Assembly: GCA_964568845.1 (NCBI GenBank)
Contig: CAZMSC010000010.1
Location: forward strand, 1 to 52,333
DNA: 52,333 nucleotides
Reading direction: 5' to 3'
Origin: DTBU01 sp964568845
GTDB taxonomy: Archaea > Thermoproteota > CALKCG01 > B24
In this document: piece after piece, positions 1 to 7,819 of the stretch
Position numbering within the stretch: position 1 is the first letter of the stretch
Layout: every line of letters starts with the position of its first letter
Notes under the pieces: generated by a model
What the model was told of the DNA's origin: nothing
Database searches by the model: none
The model's input: only the letters and a program-made list of their open reading frames with translations
Translations under genes and position numbers: made by a program

Positions 1-8
1 ATAAAGGT

Positions 9-860
9 TTAAGATTGTTTAACCGAGCCCTTCCATAGCTTTATTGGAATAGCCTCACCGCAATTTGGACACCTACCGTCAGCTGTAAGCTTAACATCGA
101 TACTGAATATGCCAACCCTCTTGATAAGCAGACGACCACAATTTGGACAGTAGGTGTTTTCATACTTATGCCCCGGAACGTTCCCTATATAAGGATACTT
201 AACGCCGAAGGCTTTAGCTAGCCTATAGGCTTCCTCAAGCTTTTCAACCGGCGTAGGTGGAGCTTTAAATCTGTAGGCCGGATAGTAAGCGGTGAAGTGT
301 ATTGGGACATCCACGCCTAAATTCTTAATGTGGTTTTCAATCACCTCCCTCAACGTGCTTTCATCATCGTTAACAGTCGGAATCACTAGGTTAACTACTT
401 CGACGTGTATACCCATGTCCTTCGCCGCTTTGGCGTTTCTCCACACAATGGAGACGTCTGCTCCGCAAAACCTTTGAACCGCATCGGATCCGCCTTTAAC
501 GTCTATCTTTATAGATTGTAACCCTGCATGATGTAGCATTTTTAAAGCTTCAATAGTCATATAGCCATTACTCACGTAATTTGTATACAAACCCGTGTTC
601 AACGCCAAAGGGAAAACGTCAAGTGAGTATTCAAATAGGAGGGTGGGCTCGGTAAACGATATGGAAATACCTTGACAGCCGCTTTTAACGGCTAATTCCA
701 CCATTTCTTTAGGGCTTATGTAGTTTGCCTTAGAGGGGTCTGGTTTAAACTTTGAAAGCGTCCAGTTTTGACACCATGGACATGTGAAGTTGCAACTCCA
801 CGTAGAAAAAGTCAAAGCTCTAGTTCCAGGGTAGAAGTGGTATAAGGGTTTTCTAGAGGG
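9..860 (-). CDS. AmrS-like radical SAM protein, C-terminal part of a split gene
   Basis: This is the main body of an AmmeMemoRadiSam-system radical SAM enzyme. The radical SAM cluster motif CNFTCPWC (CxxxCxxC) is near the start, and two CPNCG knuckles near the C-terminus look like a rubredoxin-type zinc site. The only start codon available is TTG at 815, yet the frame stays open to 860 and the extra codons read RKPLYHFYPGTRA, the conserved stretch just before the cluster in AmrS. The first part of the protein (866-1081) is in another frame, so this piece alone is not a complete enzyme. The partners AMMECR1 and Memo are not in the window. Family assignment is confident; whether a functional product is made is not. 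Confidence 0.75.
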   Translation of the reverse strand, partial: PSRKPLYHFYPGTRALTFSTWSCNFTCPWCQNWTLSKFKPDPSKANYISPKEMVELAVKSGCQGISISFTEPTLLFEYSLDVFPLALNTGLYTNYVSNGYMTIEALKMLHHAGLQSIKIDVKGGSDAVQRFCGADVSIVWRNAKAAKDMGIHVEVVNLVIPTVNDDESTLREVIENHIKNLGVDVPIHFTAYYPAYRFKAPPTPVEKLEEAYRLAKAFGVKYPYIGNVPGHKYENTYCPNCGRLLIKRVGIFSIDVKLTADGRCPNCGEAIPIKLWKGSVKQS

Positions 861-865
861 CTACC

Positions 866-1081
866 TCAGAGGAGGCGGCCTTTCTCTATGGGATTTACAG
901 ATACCGCATTTATATCTCCGTAGACAATTGTATAAAGCCCTCCATCCATGTTAACTCTCGTACCGCAGAAGCCTGTAGACCCTTCAGATATCATACAGCG
1001 TCTCTCACATAGGAGGCATCTAGTAAGTCCTCCTCTGACATTTTCATACAATAGGGCTTTACGTATAGTAGGTTTACCCAC
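866..1081 (-). CDS. AmrS-like radical SAM protein, N-terminal part of a split gene
   Basis: This 71-residue piece matches the N-terminal domain of AmrS-type radical SAM proteins: a CLLCERRC metal-binding-like motif, FCGTR, and a YTIVYG...NPIEK block. In intact family members the block continues directly into KPLYHFYPG, which here lies downstream in a different frame. A 29-nt stretch (about 861-889) separates IEK from KPL and brings stops into both frames. The GTG start at 1081 overlaps the end of the upstream RHH gene by 8 bp, so the two are cotranscribed. It is a frameshifted pseudogene, a recoded gene, or a gene with a tiny insertion that is somehow removed. Confidence 0.7.
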   Translation of the reverse strand: MGKPTIRKALLYENVRGGLTRCLLCERRCMISEGSTGFCGTRVNMDGGLYTIVYGDINAVSVNPIEKGRLL

Positions 1082-1676
1082 TTACACCCTCACCCTCAAC
1101 TTTAACCATTATTATCCCTCTTATCACCTCCCGTTCGATCTGTTTTAGACCGATTGAATATAACATTCCCTCTACGTAAGAGGCTAAAAGCTCCGTCTCC
1201 TCCGCGGAGAGTTGAGGAGCCACACATCTAATTGAAATAACATTGCCGCTCTTATCTACGTAAACTTCATTCACATCCCATATACTTACGTAAAGGATCT
1301 GTCGGAGATGTTCTACTAAGTTTTCACTACCCATCCTCGCCAGCATATACTTGCCAAACCATGCACCAGTATCGTGAAATATCTGCATCAACTCTTCTCT
1401 ATTTGAATGGTAAACCTTGGATATTAGATATTTAACCACGTCTCTATGTATAGTTAGATTGCCACCTTCCCTGCTCATTCTAGTAAGCATGTATAGGTCT
1501 ATGACTTCAGTTAACGTAAGCTTCATATCGTAAGCCCTGACCGATTGCTCTAAAACCTCATTGACGAATGTTGTTATGGTTTTACCTTCCCTATTAGCTA
1601 TTCGACTTATCTGGGAAAGTATATCTGCTCTAACCCATACAAGCTTTTTATCCTTTGACTGTTTCGGTAAAACCAT
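1074..1676 (-). CDS. ribbon-helix-helix protein with C-terminal alpha/beta domain, paralog 1
   Basis: 200 residues. Residues about 10-50 look like a MetJ/CopG-type ribbon-helix-helix (a short beta segment LVWVRADIL, then two helices ending NEVLEQSV), so DNA binding is inferred. The rest is a mixed domain with a GxWFGKY helix, a strand with ISIRCVAP and an EGMLYSIG helix, perhaps a small-molecule sensor fold of the V4R type, though I cannot confirm that. The gene is a tandem paralog of 1700-2269 (shared pattern GxWxGK, IRC..P, EG..S.G, RGxI). It overlaps the AmrS-like gene, suggesting it regulates or works with that protein. Confidence 0.55.
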   Translation of the reverse strand: MVLPKQSKDKKLVWVRADILSQISRIANREGKTITTFVNEVLEQSVRAYDMKLTLTEVIDLYMLTRMSREGGNLTIHRDVVKYLISKVYHSNREELMQIFHDTGAWFGKYMLARMGSENLVEHLRQILYVSIWDVNEVYVDKSGNVISIRCVAPQLSAEETELLASYVEGMLYSIGLKQIEREVIRGIIMVKVEGEGVSG

Positions 1677-1699
1677 CCTCCCTCACTTACTTCATCATA

Positions 1700-2269
1700 T
1701 TATTGACTGACCGCGCTTTTAAGGTTTAGAAAAATCATACCTCTAGTGATATCTCGTCTAGCTGTTTTAAAGCCTACGGATGTAGCTAAACCCTCAATCA
1801 TGCTGGCTAAAACCAACGTGTAAGATTCTGAAAATCTTGGACCTATACATCTAATCGTGATCTCCCCACCTTCTTCACCGATTGAAACTTCTGAGGCTGT
1901 CCAAGCGATTTCATTGATTACTGTTCTGAGTAGATCCACTGGTTTGAAATTTGGAAGCTGTGCTCCTAAAACCTTACCATACCACTCACCGAGCTTGAAA
2001 AATGCATCGACGGTATTCTTCTTAATAATACTATCTAGAGCCTTATATGCAAGGTCTTCAGGTAGGGGGATAAAACCTAAGTTTTTAAGGTTTTTTACCA
2101 CCATGTAGGAGTTCACAGCGTCTTCGATTTTAGCGTCTATTCTATGGAGTTTTAAAGCCTGTTCAAGGACGTTGTTCAAGAAACCGTAGACCGTCTGATT
2201 TCTAGCCTTAGCTATTTTAGACAATTCGTCGACTAAATCGGACCTAGCCGCTAAGAGCTTCCTAGTCAA
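1700..2269 (-). CDS. ribbon-helix-helix protein with C-terminal alpha/beta domain, paralog 2
   Basis: 189 residues. The N-terminus (LLAARSDLVDELSKIAKARN, then FLNNVLEQAL) fits a ribbon-helix-helix DNA-binding domain. The C-terminal two thirds carry GEWYGKVLG, a strand ITIRCIGPRF, MIEGLATSVGF and a final RGMIF strand, all shared in order with the next gene (1074-1676). The two genes are 23 bp apart on the same strand and probably arose by duplication; as RHH proteins normally dimerise, they may form a heterodimer (inference). The exact family is not recognised. Confidence 0.55.
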   Translation of the reverse strand: MTRKLLAARSDLVDELSKIAKARNQTVYGFLNNVLEQALKLHRIDAKIEDAVNSYMVVKNLKNLGFIPLPEDLAYKALDSIIKKNTVDAFFKLGEWYGKVLGAQLPNFKPVDLLRTVINEIAWTASEVSIGEEGGEITIRCIGPRFSESYTLVLASMIEGLATSVGFKTARRDITRGMIFLNLKSAVSQ

Positions 2270-2360
2270 AGCACCACCAGGCCAACAGATGTATACAATT
2301 GTTTATTTATCAAAACAATTATTAATATTCTTTTACAAGTTTATTGTAAAAGACCAGCTT

Positions 2361-4001
2361 TCAACCTTCAAAAATAGCTTCTCTAAGCCTATTAAGAACC
2401 CAGCTCTTATTCAACATCGCAAGATACGGAGCTATTCTAGGGCCGCTGACCTTACCAAAAAGTATCAGGTAGAGCGCTTTGAATAGCCTCTGAGAACCAC
2501 TCTTTGAAAGGGTTGAGGTTAAATGCATCATGGTTTGTTTAATAGACTCTTCACTCCATTCAATGGGTTCAAAGAGTTCCATAAGGTTTTTAAGTAAAGC
2601 CCTATCCTCACCATTTAAAGAAGACTTAAGCTCGACTGGAAGACTCTCCAACAGTCTAACTTGGAATTCGCTAGGGGCGTAGAGTTTAATCCAGTTTAAC
2701 GCTTTCTTCAACCTAAGGTCTATCCTAGAGACTGATAGTGGGTCTGGGTCTTTTACGAGGAGGCCCGTAGATTTCAATCGTCTTATAGCGTTTTCAAGTA
2801 GGTCTTCTTCTGGAAGGGTTTGCACCAGTATGACGGCATGAAGATATTTCAATTGAAAAGGCATTTCCTCGGGGATAGGCTTCAACTGAGAGAGCTCAAA
2901 ACTTCTTTTAATACTAGCTATTTCCCAGCTTTCTCTATCCGGCTTTTCAACATCATAATATACGCGTTCGGCAAAATCGTACAATTCAACATAGTGGTAT
3001 ACTTGGTCTAGACTTAAGGTCAATCTCCTCATACAATCATTAACAATATAGTAGTATCTGAGAGCTTCAGGCTCAGCCACTTTAATCCAATCTTCAGGGG
3101 TAAAGCCTATAAAGTCGCTACTCCCCATGTCGCCTAGGTCTCTTCCTCTAACCACGTATCCAACCCATTCATAGGCTACCCCAATTGGCGGCTTAAACTT
3201 TAAAACATTAACTGCAAGGTCTACACAGCTATCTCTAGACCCGCCTGGAGTGGCATGGTCTTTACCGTATGGCTCAAACATGACTTTCAAAGCTTTCCAG
3301 ATGGCTGTCCACTCAAGTCTCCAATTGAGCTTGCCATCTTCCATACTACACCAGCCGCTGTAGCCACAACTTTTACAAACATATCTTATTCTATATGATT
3401 CTAAGTCCACCTCTAACGGCTCAGTAGAATCTATCCTACGGCAGTTTCCACACAGTGGGTCATAGGGTATCCAGTTTTCAGGATACGGTTTTCTACCCCT
3501 ATACTTGTTTATAGTAGCTCTAACATCCTCCTTTTTCAAGAGTATTTCACGTAAAACATCCTTCATAGGGTTCATCTTATAAAGCTGGGTTGTCGTGTAA
3601 ACTTCTACGGATTTGGCGAATTCGTTAAGATAGTCTCCAAAACTCTTCCAATAGTGTTCAACCCAACTCCGATGGCAATCCTCCGGGTCTGGAACGTCTA
3701 TCAACCGCCAACCTTTATACCTTGAAGCCTCTTCAGGGCTTTTAAAGGCTTTAAGCTGAGCGTCTTTACCCTTCCAATTATCTTGAGTATATAGGACTAG
3801 AAGGTGGCGAACCCGCCTACCACGTTCTTCAAGTATTCTTCTAACAGCATCTACGAGAACTATCTCTCCCCTCAGGCGGCCCACGTGTTGTAACCCCGAA
3901 ACCGATAGACCGCCGTTGCATACGATTTCCCCATCAAGGCCCCAGTATTGTTCAATATCGGCGGCTACTTTATCTATCCAGTGGATGGAGTAGGATGACA
4001 A
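2361..4001 (-). CDS. lysS: class I-type lysyl-tRNA synthetase (divergent KMSKS)
   Basis: 546 residues, the size of archaeal class I LysRS, which charges tRNA-Lys. The HIGH-like motif HVGRLRG is at about residue 39 inside LSVSGLQHVGRLRGE. A zinc knuckle pair (CGNC...CKSC) follows near residues 195-230, then the family block DHATPGGSRD and PEALRYY. The second signature loop, usually MSSSKG, reads MGSSDF here, so the catalytic lysine position is Asp. The TTG start at 4001 sits 5 bp after the small membrane gene, so the two are probably cotranscribed. Function as LysRS is likely, but the altered loop means another class I enzyme should be looked for elsewhere in the genome. Confidence 0.85.
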   Translation of the reverse strand: MSSYSIHWIDKVAADIEQYWGLDGEIVCNGGLSVSGLQHVGRLRGEIVLVDAVRRILEERGRRVRHLLVLYTQDNWKGKDAQLKAFKSPEEASRYKGWRLIDVPDPEDCHRSWVEHYWKSFGDYLNEFAKSVEVYTTTQLYKMNPMKDVLREILLKKEDVRATINKYRGRKPYPENWIPYDPLCGNCRRIDSTEPLEVDLESYRIRYVCKSCGYSGWCSMEDGKLNWRLEWTAIWKALKVMFEPYGKDHATPGGSRDSCVDLAVNVLKFKPPIGVAYEWVGYVVRGRDLGDMGSSDFIGFTPEDWIKVAEPEALRYYYIVNDCMRRLTLSLDQVYHYVELYDFAERVYYDVEKPDRESWEIASIKRSFELSQLKPIPEEMPFQLKYLHAVILVQTLPEEDLLENAIRRLKSTGLLVKDPDPLSVSRIDLRLKKALNWIKLYAPSEFQVRLLESLPVELKSSLNGEDRALLKNLMELFEPIEWSEESIKQTMMHLTSTLSKSGSQRLFKALYLILFGKVSGPRIAPYLAMLNKSWVLNRLREAIFEG

Positions 4002-4005
4002 GCCT

Positions 4006-4323
4006 TTAACCCTCCTTAACCACGAGCAGACCTATGATGAATAATGCCGTGAACAGTAGAGCTGTACATGATAGAATTGTCATTAGAATGTTTCCGGGGG
4101 TCGTGGAAATCCAGAGGAACATAACTAAGTAGCATACAGAAGTAGCTAAAGTTAAATGTTTAAAGAATTTATTAAATTTCGTAGATAAAATCGATGATAG
4201 AGAACCCACCACCCCTAGAATAAATACATGAGGCGTTATACTTGGATAGATGCCTAAAACTGCCATAATAAGGCTCAAACATAAAAATATAATGTGCAGT
4301 CTCTTATAGAGTTTAGTCATCAT
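4006..4323 (-). CDS. small four-helix membrane protein
   Basis: 105 residues made almost entirely of hydrophobic helices: roughly 10-28, 33-50, 58-75 and 80-103, with short polar turns (STKFNKFFKH, STTPGN). This looks like four transmembrane segments. There is no recognisable catalytic motif or signal peptidase site. It starts with two adjacent ATG codons (4323 or 4320) and ends 5 bp before the LysRS start. I do not recognise the family, and nothing links it to translation except position. Confidence 0.5.
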   Translation of the reverse strand: MMTKLYKRLHIIFLCLSLIMAVLGIYPSITPHVFILGVVGSLSSILSTKFNKFFKHLTLATSVCYLVMFLWISTTPGNILMTILSCTALLFTALFIIGLLVVKEG

Positions 4324-4505
4324 AGCAGACTAAGCTCTAGCCACGTATAAGATATAAAGATTATCCTGTTGACGCTCTCCATGACTAAAGTCGGGAGTTC
4401 TCTCGCTGAATCTATGTAAAGTCATTCAGTTTAATTCATATATCAGACGGCTTCATGGATGTTTTACGAGGCATAACTTGTCTTTTAAGCTTAGACTGTT
4501 GTGAG

Positions 4506-5384
4506 CTAATGTAAAAGATTCTCCATTACGACCAGCAGCGACTTTAACCTATTATCTCTGACAGCAATACTATGATGTTTCTCCCCTGGAACCTCTAAAC
4601 TCAAAAGTCCATCATAGCGGATGCTCTTAAAACCATCAATAACACTTTTCCAATCTATGTTACCTCTTAATGGAGAGAGGTGTTGATCACCGGACCCATC
4701 ATTATCATTTATATGTGCGGCATATAGAAGACTGCTACACCCCTTCACGACGGTAGCTACGTCCAACCCCTGATAGTTTGCATGTCCAGTATCTAGGCAG
4801 ATACCTACAACATCTGGATCTGTAGCTTCACATATTTTCTTAATCTCATCGATTGTAGAGCCATAGCTGGCTGGATACTTTAAAAAACGAACACCCTTAA
4901 GTTTCTCAGGTTTAAAGTCAAAGATGTTTTCAATGGCTAATTTCACGGATCTATCTTCTGCAAATCTAGCAATACGTTTGAAACTTTCAATATTGAGTTT
5001 TTCCAATGTTTTTAACTCATCCGACGTTTTCACTGGTATCGAACCGGGATGCTCAATGAGAACCGGCACGTTAAGCCTATAGCAGTATTCAACCCATCTA
5101 CAGGTTCTCTCCACACACAACCTTCTGATCGTTTCGTCTCTACAAACTATGCTGTATGTTTCAGTCCATTCTAAACTTGGACCATGCATCTGAAGGGCTA
5201 CAACGCCCAAGCTAGTGACGGCTTCCACGATATTTTTGAAGATGTATTCAGAACCTTCTTTTTCAGCCGCTAGGATGTGTTCAAAACTGTACTCTACGTA
5301 CTTAAAACCATGAGTACTCAACCTGGATAATGCCGTCGCTAAATCTAAATCCCCATAGAAGTCCGTCCAAATACCGTACTTCAC
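4506..5384 (-). CDS. sugar phosphate isomerase/epimerase-like TIM barrel
   Basis: 292 residues of the xylose isomerase-like/AP endonuclease 2 superfamily. Typical metal-site blocks are visible in order: LIEHPGS, KLAIENIFDF (Glu), GICLDTGHANY (Asp and His), AAHINDNDGSGDQH (His/Asp) and SLEVPGEKHH (C-terminal Glu). These fit a divalent-metal isomerase or epimerase acting on a sugar or sugar derivative; the substrate cannot be told from sequence. GTG start at 5384. It stands alone, divergent from agmatinase. Two further members of the superfamily lie at 39.4-41.7 kb. Confidence 0.75.
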   Translation of the reverse strand: MKYGIWTDFYGDLDLATALSRLSTHGFKYVEYSFEHILAAEKEGSEYIFKNIVEAVTSLGVVALQMHGPSLEWTETYSIVCRDETIRRLCVERTCRWVEYCYRLNVPVLIEHPGSIPVKTSDELKTLEKLNIESFKRIARFAEDRSVKLAIENIFDFKPEKLKGVRFLKYPASYGSTIDEIKKICEATDPDVVGICLDTGHANYQGLDVATVVKGCSSLLYAAHINDNDGSGDQHLSPLRGNIDWKSVIDGFKSIRYDGLLSLEVPGEKHHSIAVRDNRLKSLLVVMENLLH

Positions 5385-5521
5385 ACCACCACCAATAAAT
5401 TAATATTCATAGGTTGAAAATATCATTTTTCAGTCCTCCATAAATGTGGACGCTTTAAGTCCTTCGGTTAAACCTACAGCTTATGAGCCAGTAGCTCAAT
5501 CAAAATATGTAAGGATTGATT

Positions 5522-6409
5522 ATGAGCTACGAGGAGCTCTATACTTCTAAAACGCTAAGGTTTCTAGAAGTTGGAGATGTGTATAAGCCTAAGTATGCTA
5601 TTTTAGGGGCACCATATGATGGAACTTCTACCTTTAGACCCGGCTCAAGATTTGCACCTAACGTTATTAGAGAGGCTTCAGTAAATATTGAAACTTATAG
5701 CTTGAGGGCTGGATTAGACGCTTCAAAGCTTGCGATTAAAGACATAGGGAATCTCAATGTAGCCCAAGATGTATACGAAACTCTTAGAAGGCTTAGCATT
5801 GTATTAGAGGAGCAGCTGTCTAAAGGCTTAAAAACAGTAATACTTGGAGGAGAACATACGTTAACTTTAGGAGCCGTGGAGGCCGCAAGTAAGATTGGAG
5901 AGCTGGCTGTAATCTGTTTCGATGCCCATATGGATTTTAGAGATGAGTATTTAAGCTCTAAAGTAAATCATGCAACGGTTATGCGTAGAGTCTCCGAAAA
6001 AATAGGAGTGGACAGGGTTATGGAGATAGGAGTTAGAGCATTTTCAGAAGAAGAGTTGAATTACGCTAAACAATCTGGGCTTAAATTCCTAACGAGTTTA
6101 GATATTGGTAGAAGATTAGACCATGTCTTAGAAGAAGTTGGAAAGTGGTCTCGGAACGTTGGAAGAGTATATATAACTATAGATTTAGATGTTCTAGACC
6201 CATCTCAGGCGCCTGGAGTTGCAAACCCAGAACCTGAAGGATTAACTGTGACCCAATTGCTCGATATCATATGGACGAGCTGTAACGCTGAAATCGCTGC
6301 AATCGATATAGTTGAATTTACACCCCTCTACGATGATGGAATAACTGCTATTCAAGCAGCTAAAATCGCTACTGAAATCCTTTGCTTCATTGAAGCTAAA
6401 AACCTATAA
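5522..6409 (+). CDS. speB: agmatinase / ureohydrolase family protein
   Basis: 295 residues from the ATG at 5522; a TTG two codons earlier (5516) is also open but less likely, since AAGGA at 5511-5515 is well placed for the ATG. Manganese ligand motifs of the arginase/agmatinase family are intact: GGEHTLT (109-115), DAHMDFRD (134-141) and DLDVLDP (221-227), followed by APGVANPEPEGL. Agmatinase converts agmatine to putrescine and urea in polyamine synthesis. Stand-alone gene; its 3' end overlaps the convergent threonine synthase-like gene by 14 bp. Agmatinase rather than arginase or formiminoglutamase is the usual archaeal assignment. Confidence 0.88.
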   Translation: MSYEELYTSKTLRFLEVGDVYKPKYAILGAPYDGTSTFRPGSRFAPNVIREASVNIETYSLRAGLDASKLAIKDIGNLNVAQDVYETLRRLSIVLEEQLSKGLKTVILGGEHTLTLGAVEAASKIGELAVICFDAHMDFRDEYLSSKVNHATVMRRVSEKIGVDRVMEIGVRAFSEEELNYAKQSGLKFLTSLDIGRRLDHVLEEVGKWSRNVGRVYITIDLDVLDPSQAPGVANPEPEGLTVTQLLDIIWTSCNAEIAAIDIVEFTPLYDDGITAIQAAKIATEILCFIEAKNL

Positions 6410-7796
6410 TCTTGAAGACCTTTAAAAGCTGCTTTCCCTCTTCTGTCAGTTTGTAGAGACGCCTACCGTCTATATTAAAACTTTCAACGTAACCTCTCTT
6501 CTCTAAATCTTGAAGATGTTGATAAACGGCTTGTGGGCTAATAATACCCCCTAGGGACTTCCAAATAGAGTATCCATGCTTCTCACCTTTAGAGAGAGAA
6601 TGGAGTATACGGAATTTCATGCTTGTTTCAAAGCCCAGCTCAAGCATCCGCTTCCTGTAGCCCATAGATTCGAATATATTTGGTACTTTTAAGCCGCTTC
6701 CTGTGAGAATACATACAATAGTTTCATCTGGGCTTAACACTTCTTCTTCTGAAAGCTTCATAAGGGCTGCAACCGTCGACGAACTTGACGGCTCAACAAA
6801 TAAACCTTCAAATCTAGCTAGCATCTTCTCAGCTTTAAATATTTCATCGTCTTTAACTGAAATCGCTATACCACCTTTCCTCAAAATTTCAAGGACTTTA
6901 GCACCATACGCTGGTTTTCTAACCAGTATTGCAGTTGCCCTAGTTTCAGGACTAATCGGCTCCACAAGCTCAGAATTCTTCTTAAACGCTTCGACTATAG
7001 GAGCGCAACCTTCAGACTGAACGGCTAAAAACCTAGGGATTTTACTAGTAAAGCCCAGCTTCTTAAGCTCTACAAATCCCTTCCAAATGGAAAAGAGACA
7101 ACTTCCACTTCCAACTGGGACTACTATGGTATCTGGTACCTCCTCCAACTGTTCCCAAATCTCGTAGCTGATCGTCTTTTGAGCTTCTATACTTAAGGGG
7201 TTTAATTCTGGAGTCGCTTGGTAAATGTTCCGCCCTTCAGCAAGCTTGGCCACTCTATCTATCGCTTCGTCTAGATACGTACCATACTCGCTGAGCTCAG
7301 ACCCGTAAACTAGAAGCTGAAGTATTTTACCTTCATCGATGTTTCTAGGTACGACGACTTTACAGTTTAAACGGGCTTTAGAAGCGTAGGCGGCTATACT
7401 AACTCCCATATTGCCATCTGAGGCTACTGCGATTGTTTTAAAACCGGTTTTATAAGCCCACGTAGTCATGAGGGAGGCCGCTCTATCTCTAAAAGAGCCG
7501 GTTGGATTCCTCGATTCATCTTTAAAATACAGGTTTCTAAACTTGAGAGTATTTCCAAGGTTTTCCGCTTTGACGAGGGGCGTATACCCCTCCATCAATG
7601 AAACTGGACTCCAATCGCTAAACATTGGGAGAATATGCCTATAACGCCACATAGAGTTGACATCATCGAAGTGGATCTTCTCAGCATGTAAACTGTCACT
7701 GAGGACAAATTCAAGCATTGCCCCACACTTTGAGCAACCAATCCAAGGTTTGATTGGAAGATGCGGCTCTCCACATCTTCCACATATAAGCTCCAT
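6396..7796 (-). CDS. threonine synthase-like protein fused to a PadR-type winged helix
   Basis: 466 residues. A zinc ribbon (CGRC...CSKC, residues 5-24) is followed by a fold-type II PLP domain as in threonine synthase: YFKDESRNPTGSF, SDGNMGVSIAAY (about 127-138) and the phosphate-binding loop VGSGSC near 228. The position of the Schiff-base lysine in the motif GSFKDR is Arg here (codon AGA, residue 103). After residue about 390 comes a PadR/MarR-like winged helix (HSLSKGEKHGYSIW, SPQAVYQHLQDLEKRGYV, wing DGRRLYKLT). This suggests a regulator built from an enzyme, or an enzyme with tethered DNA-binding domain. It is 24 bp after gatE on the same strand. Threonine synthesis should not be assumed. 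Confidence 0.75.
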   Translation of the reverse strand: MELICGRCGEPHLPIKPWIGCSKCGAMLEFVLSDSLHAEKIHFDDVNSMWRYRHILPMFSDWSPVSLMEGYTPLVKAENLGNTLKFRNLYFKDESRNPTGSFRDRAASLMTTWAYKTGFKTIAVASDGNMGVSIAAYASKARLNCKVVVPRNIDEGKILQLLVYGSELSEYGTYLDEAIDRVAKLAEGRNIYQATPELNPLSIEAQKTISYEIWEQLEEVPDTIVVPVGSGSCLFSIWKGFVELKKLGFTSKIPRFLAVQSEGCAPIVEAFKKNSELVEPISPETRATAILVRKPAYGAKVLEILRKGGIAISVKDDEIFKAEKMLARFEGLFVEPSSSSTVAALMKLSEEEVLSPDETIVCILTGSGLKVPNIFESMGYRKRMLELGFETSMKFRILHSLSKGEKHGYSIWKSLGGIISPQAVYQHLQDLEKRGYVESFNIDGRRLYKLTEEGKQLLKVFKIIGF

Positions 7797-7819
7797 TTGT
7801 ATGTTAAAATAGGCTAAGT

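Noticed and set aside
809..900. Archaeal BHB-type intron in the AmrS-like gene
   Set aside because: I tried registers giving an in-frame product, but none formed the required outer helix, 4-bp central helix and two opposed 3-nt bulges. An intron is therefore not claimed, only the 29-nt disruption.
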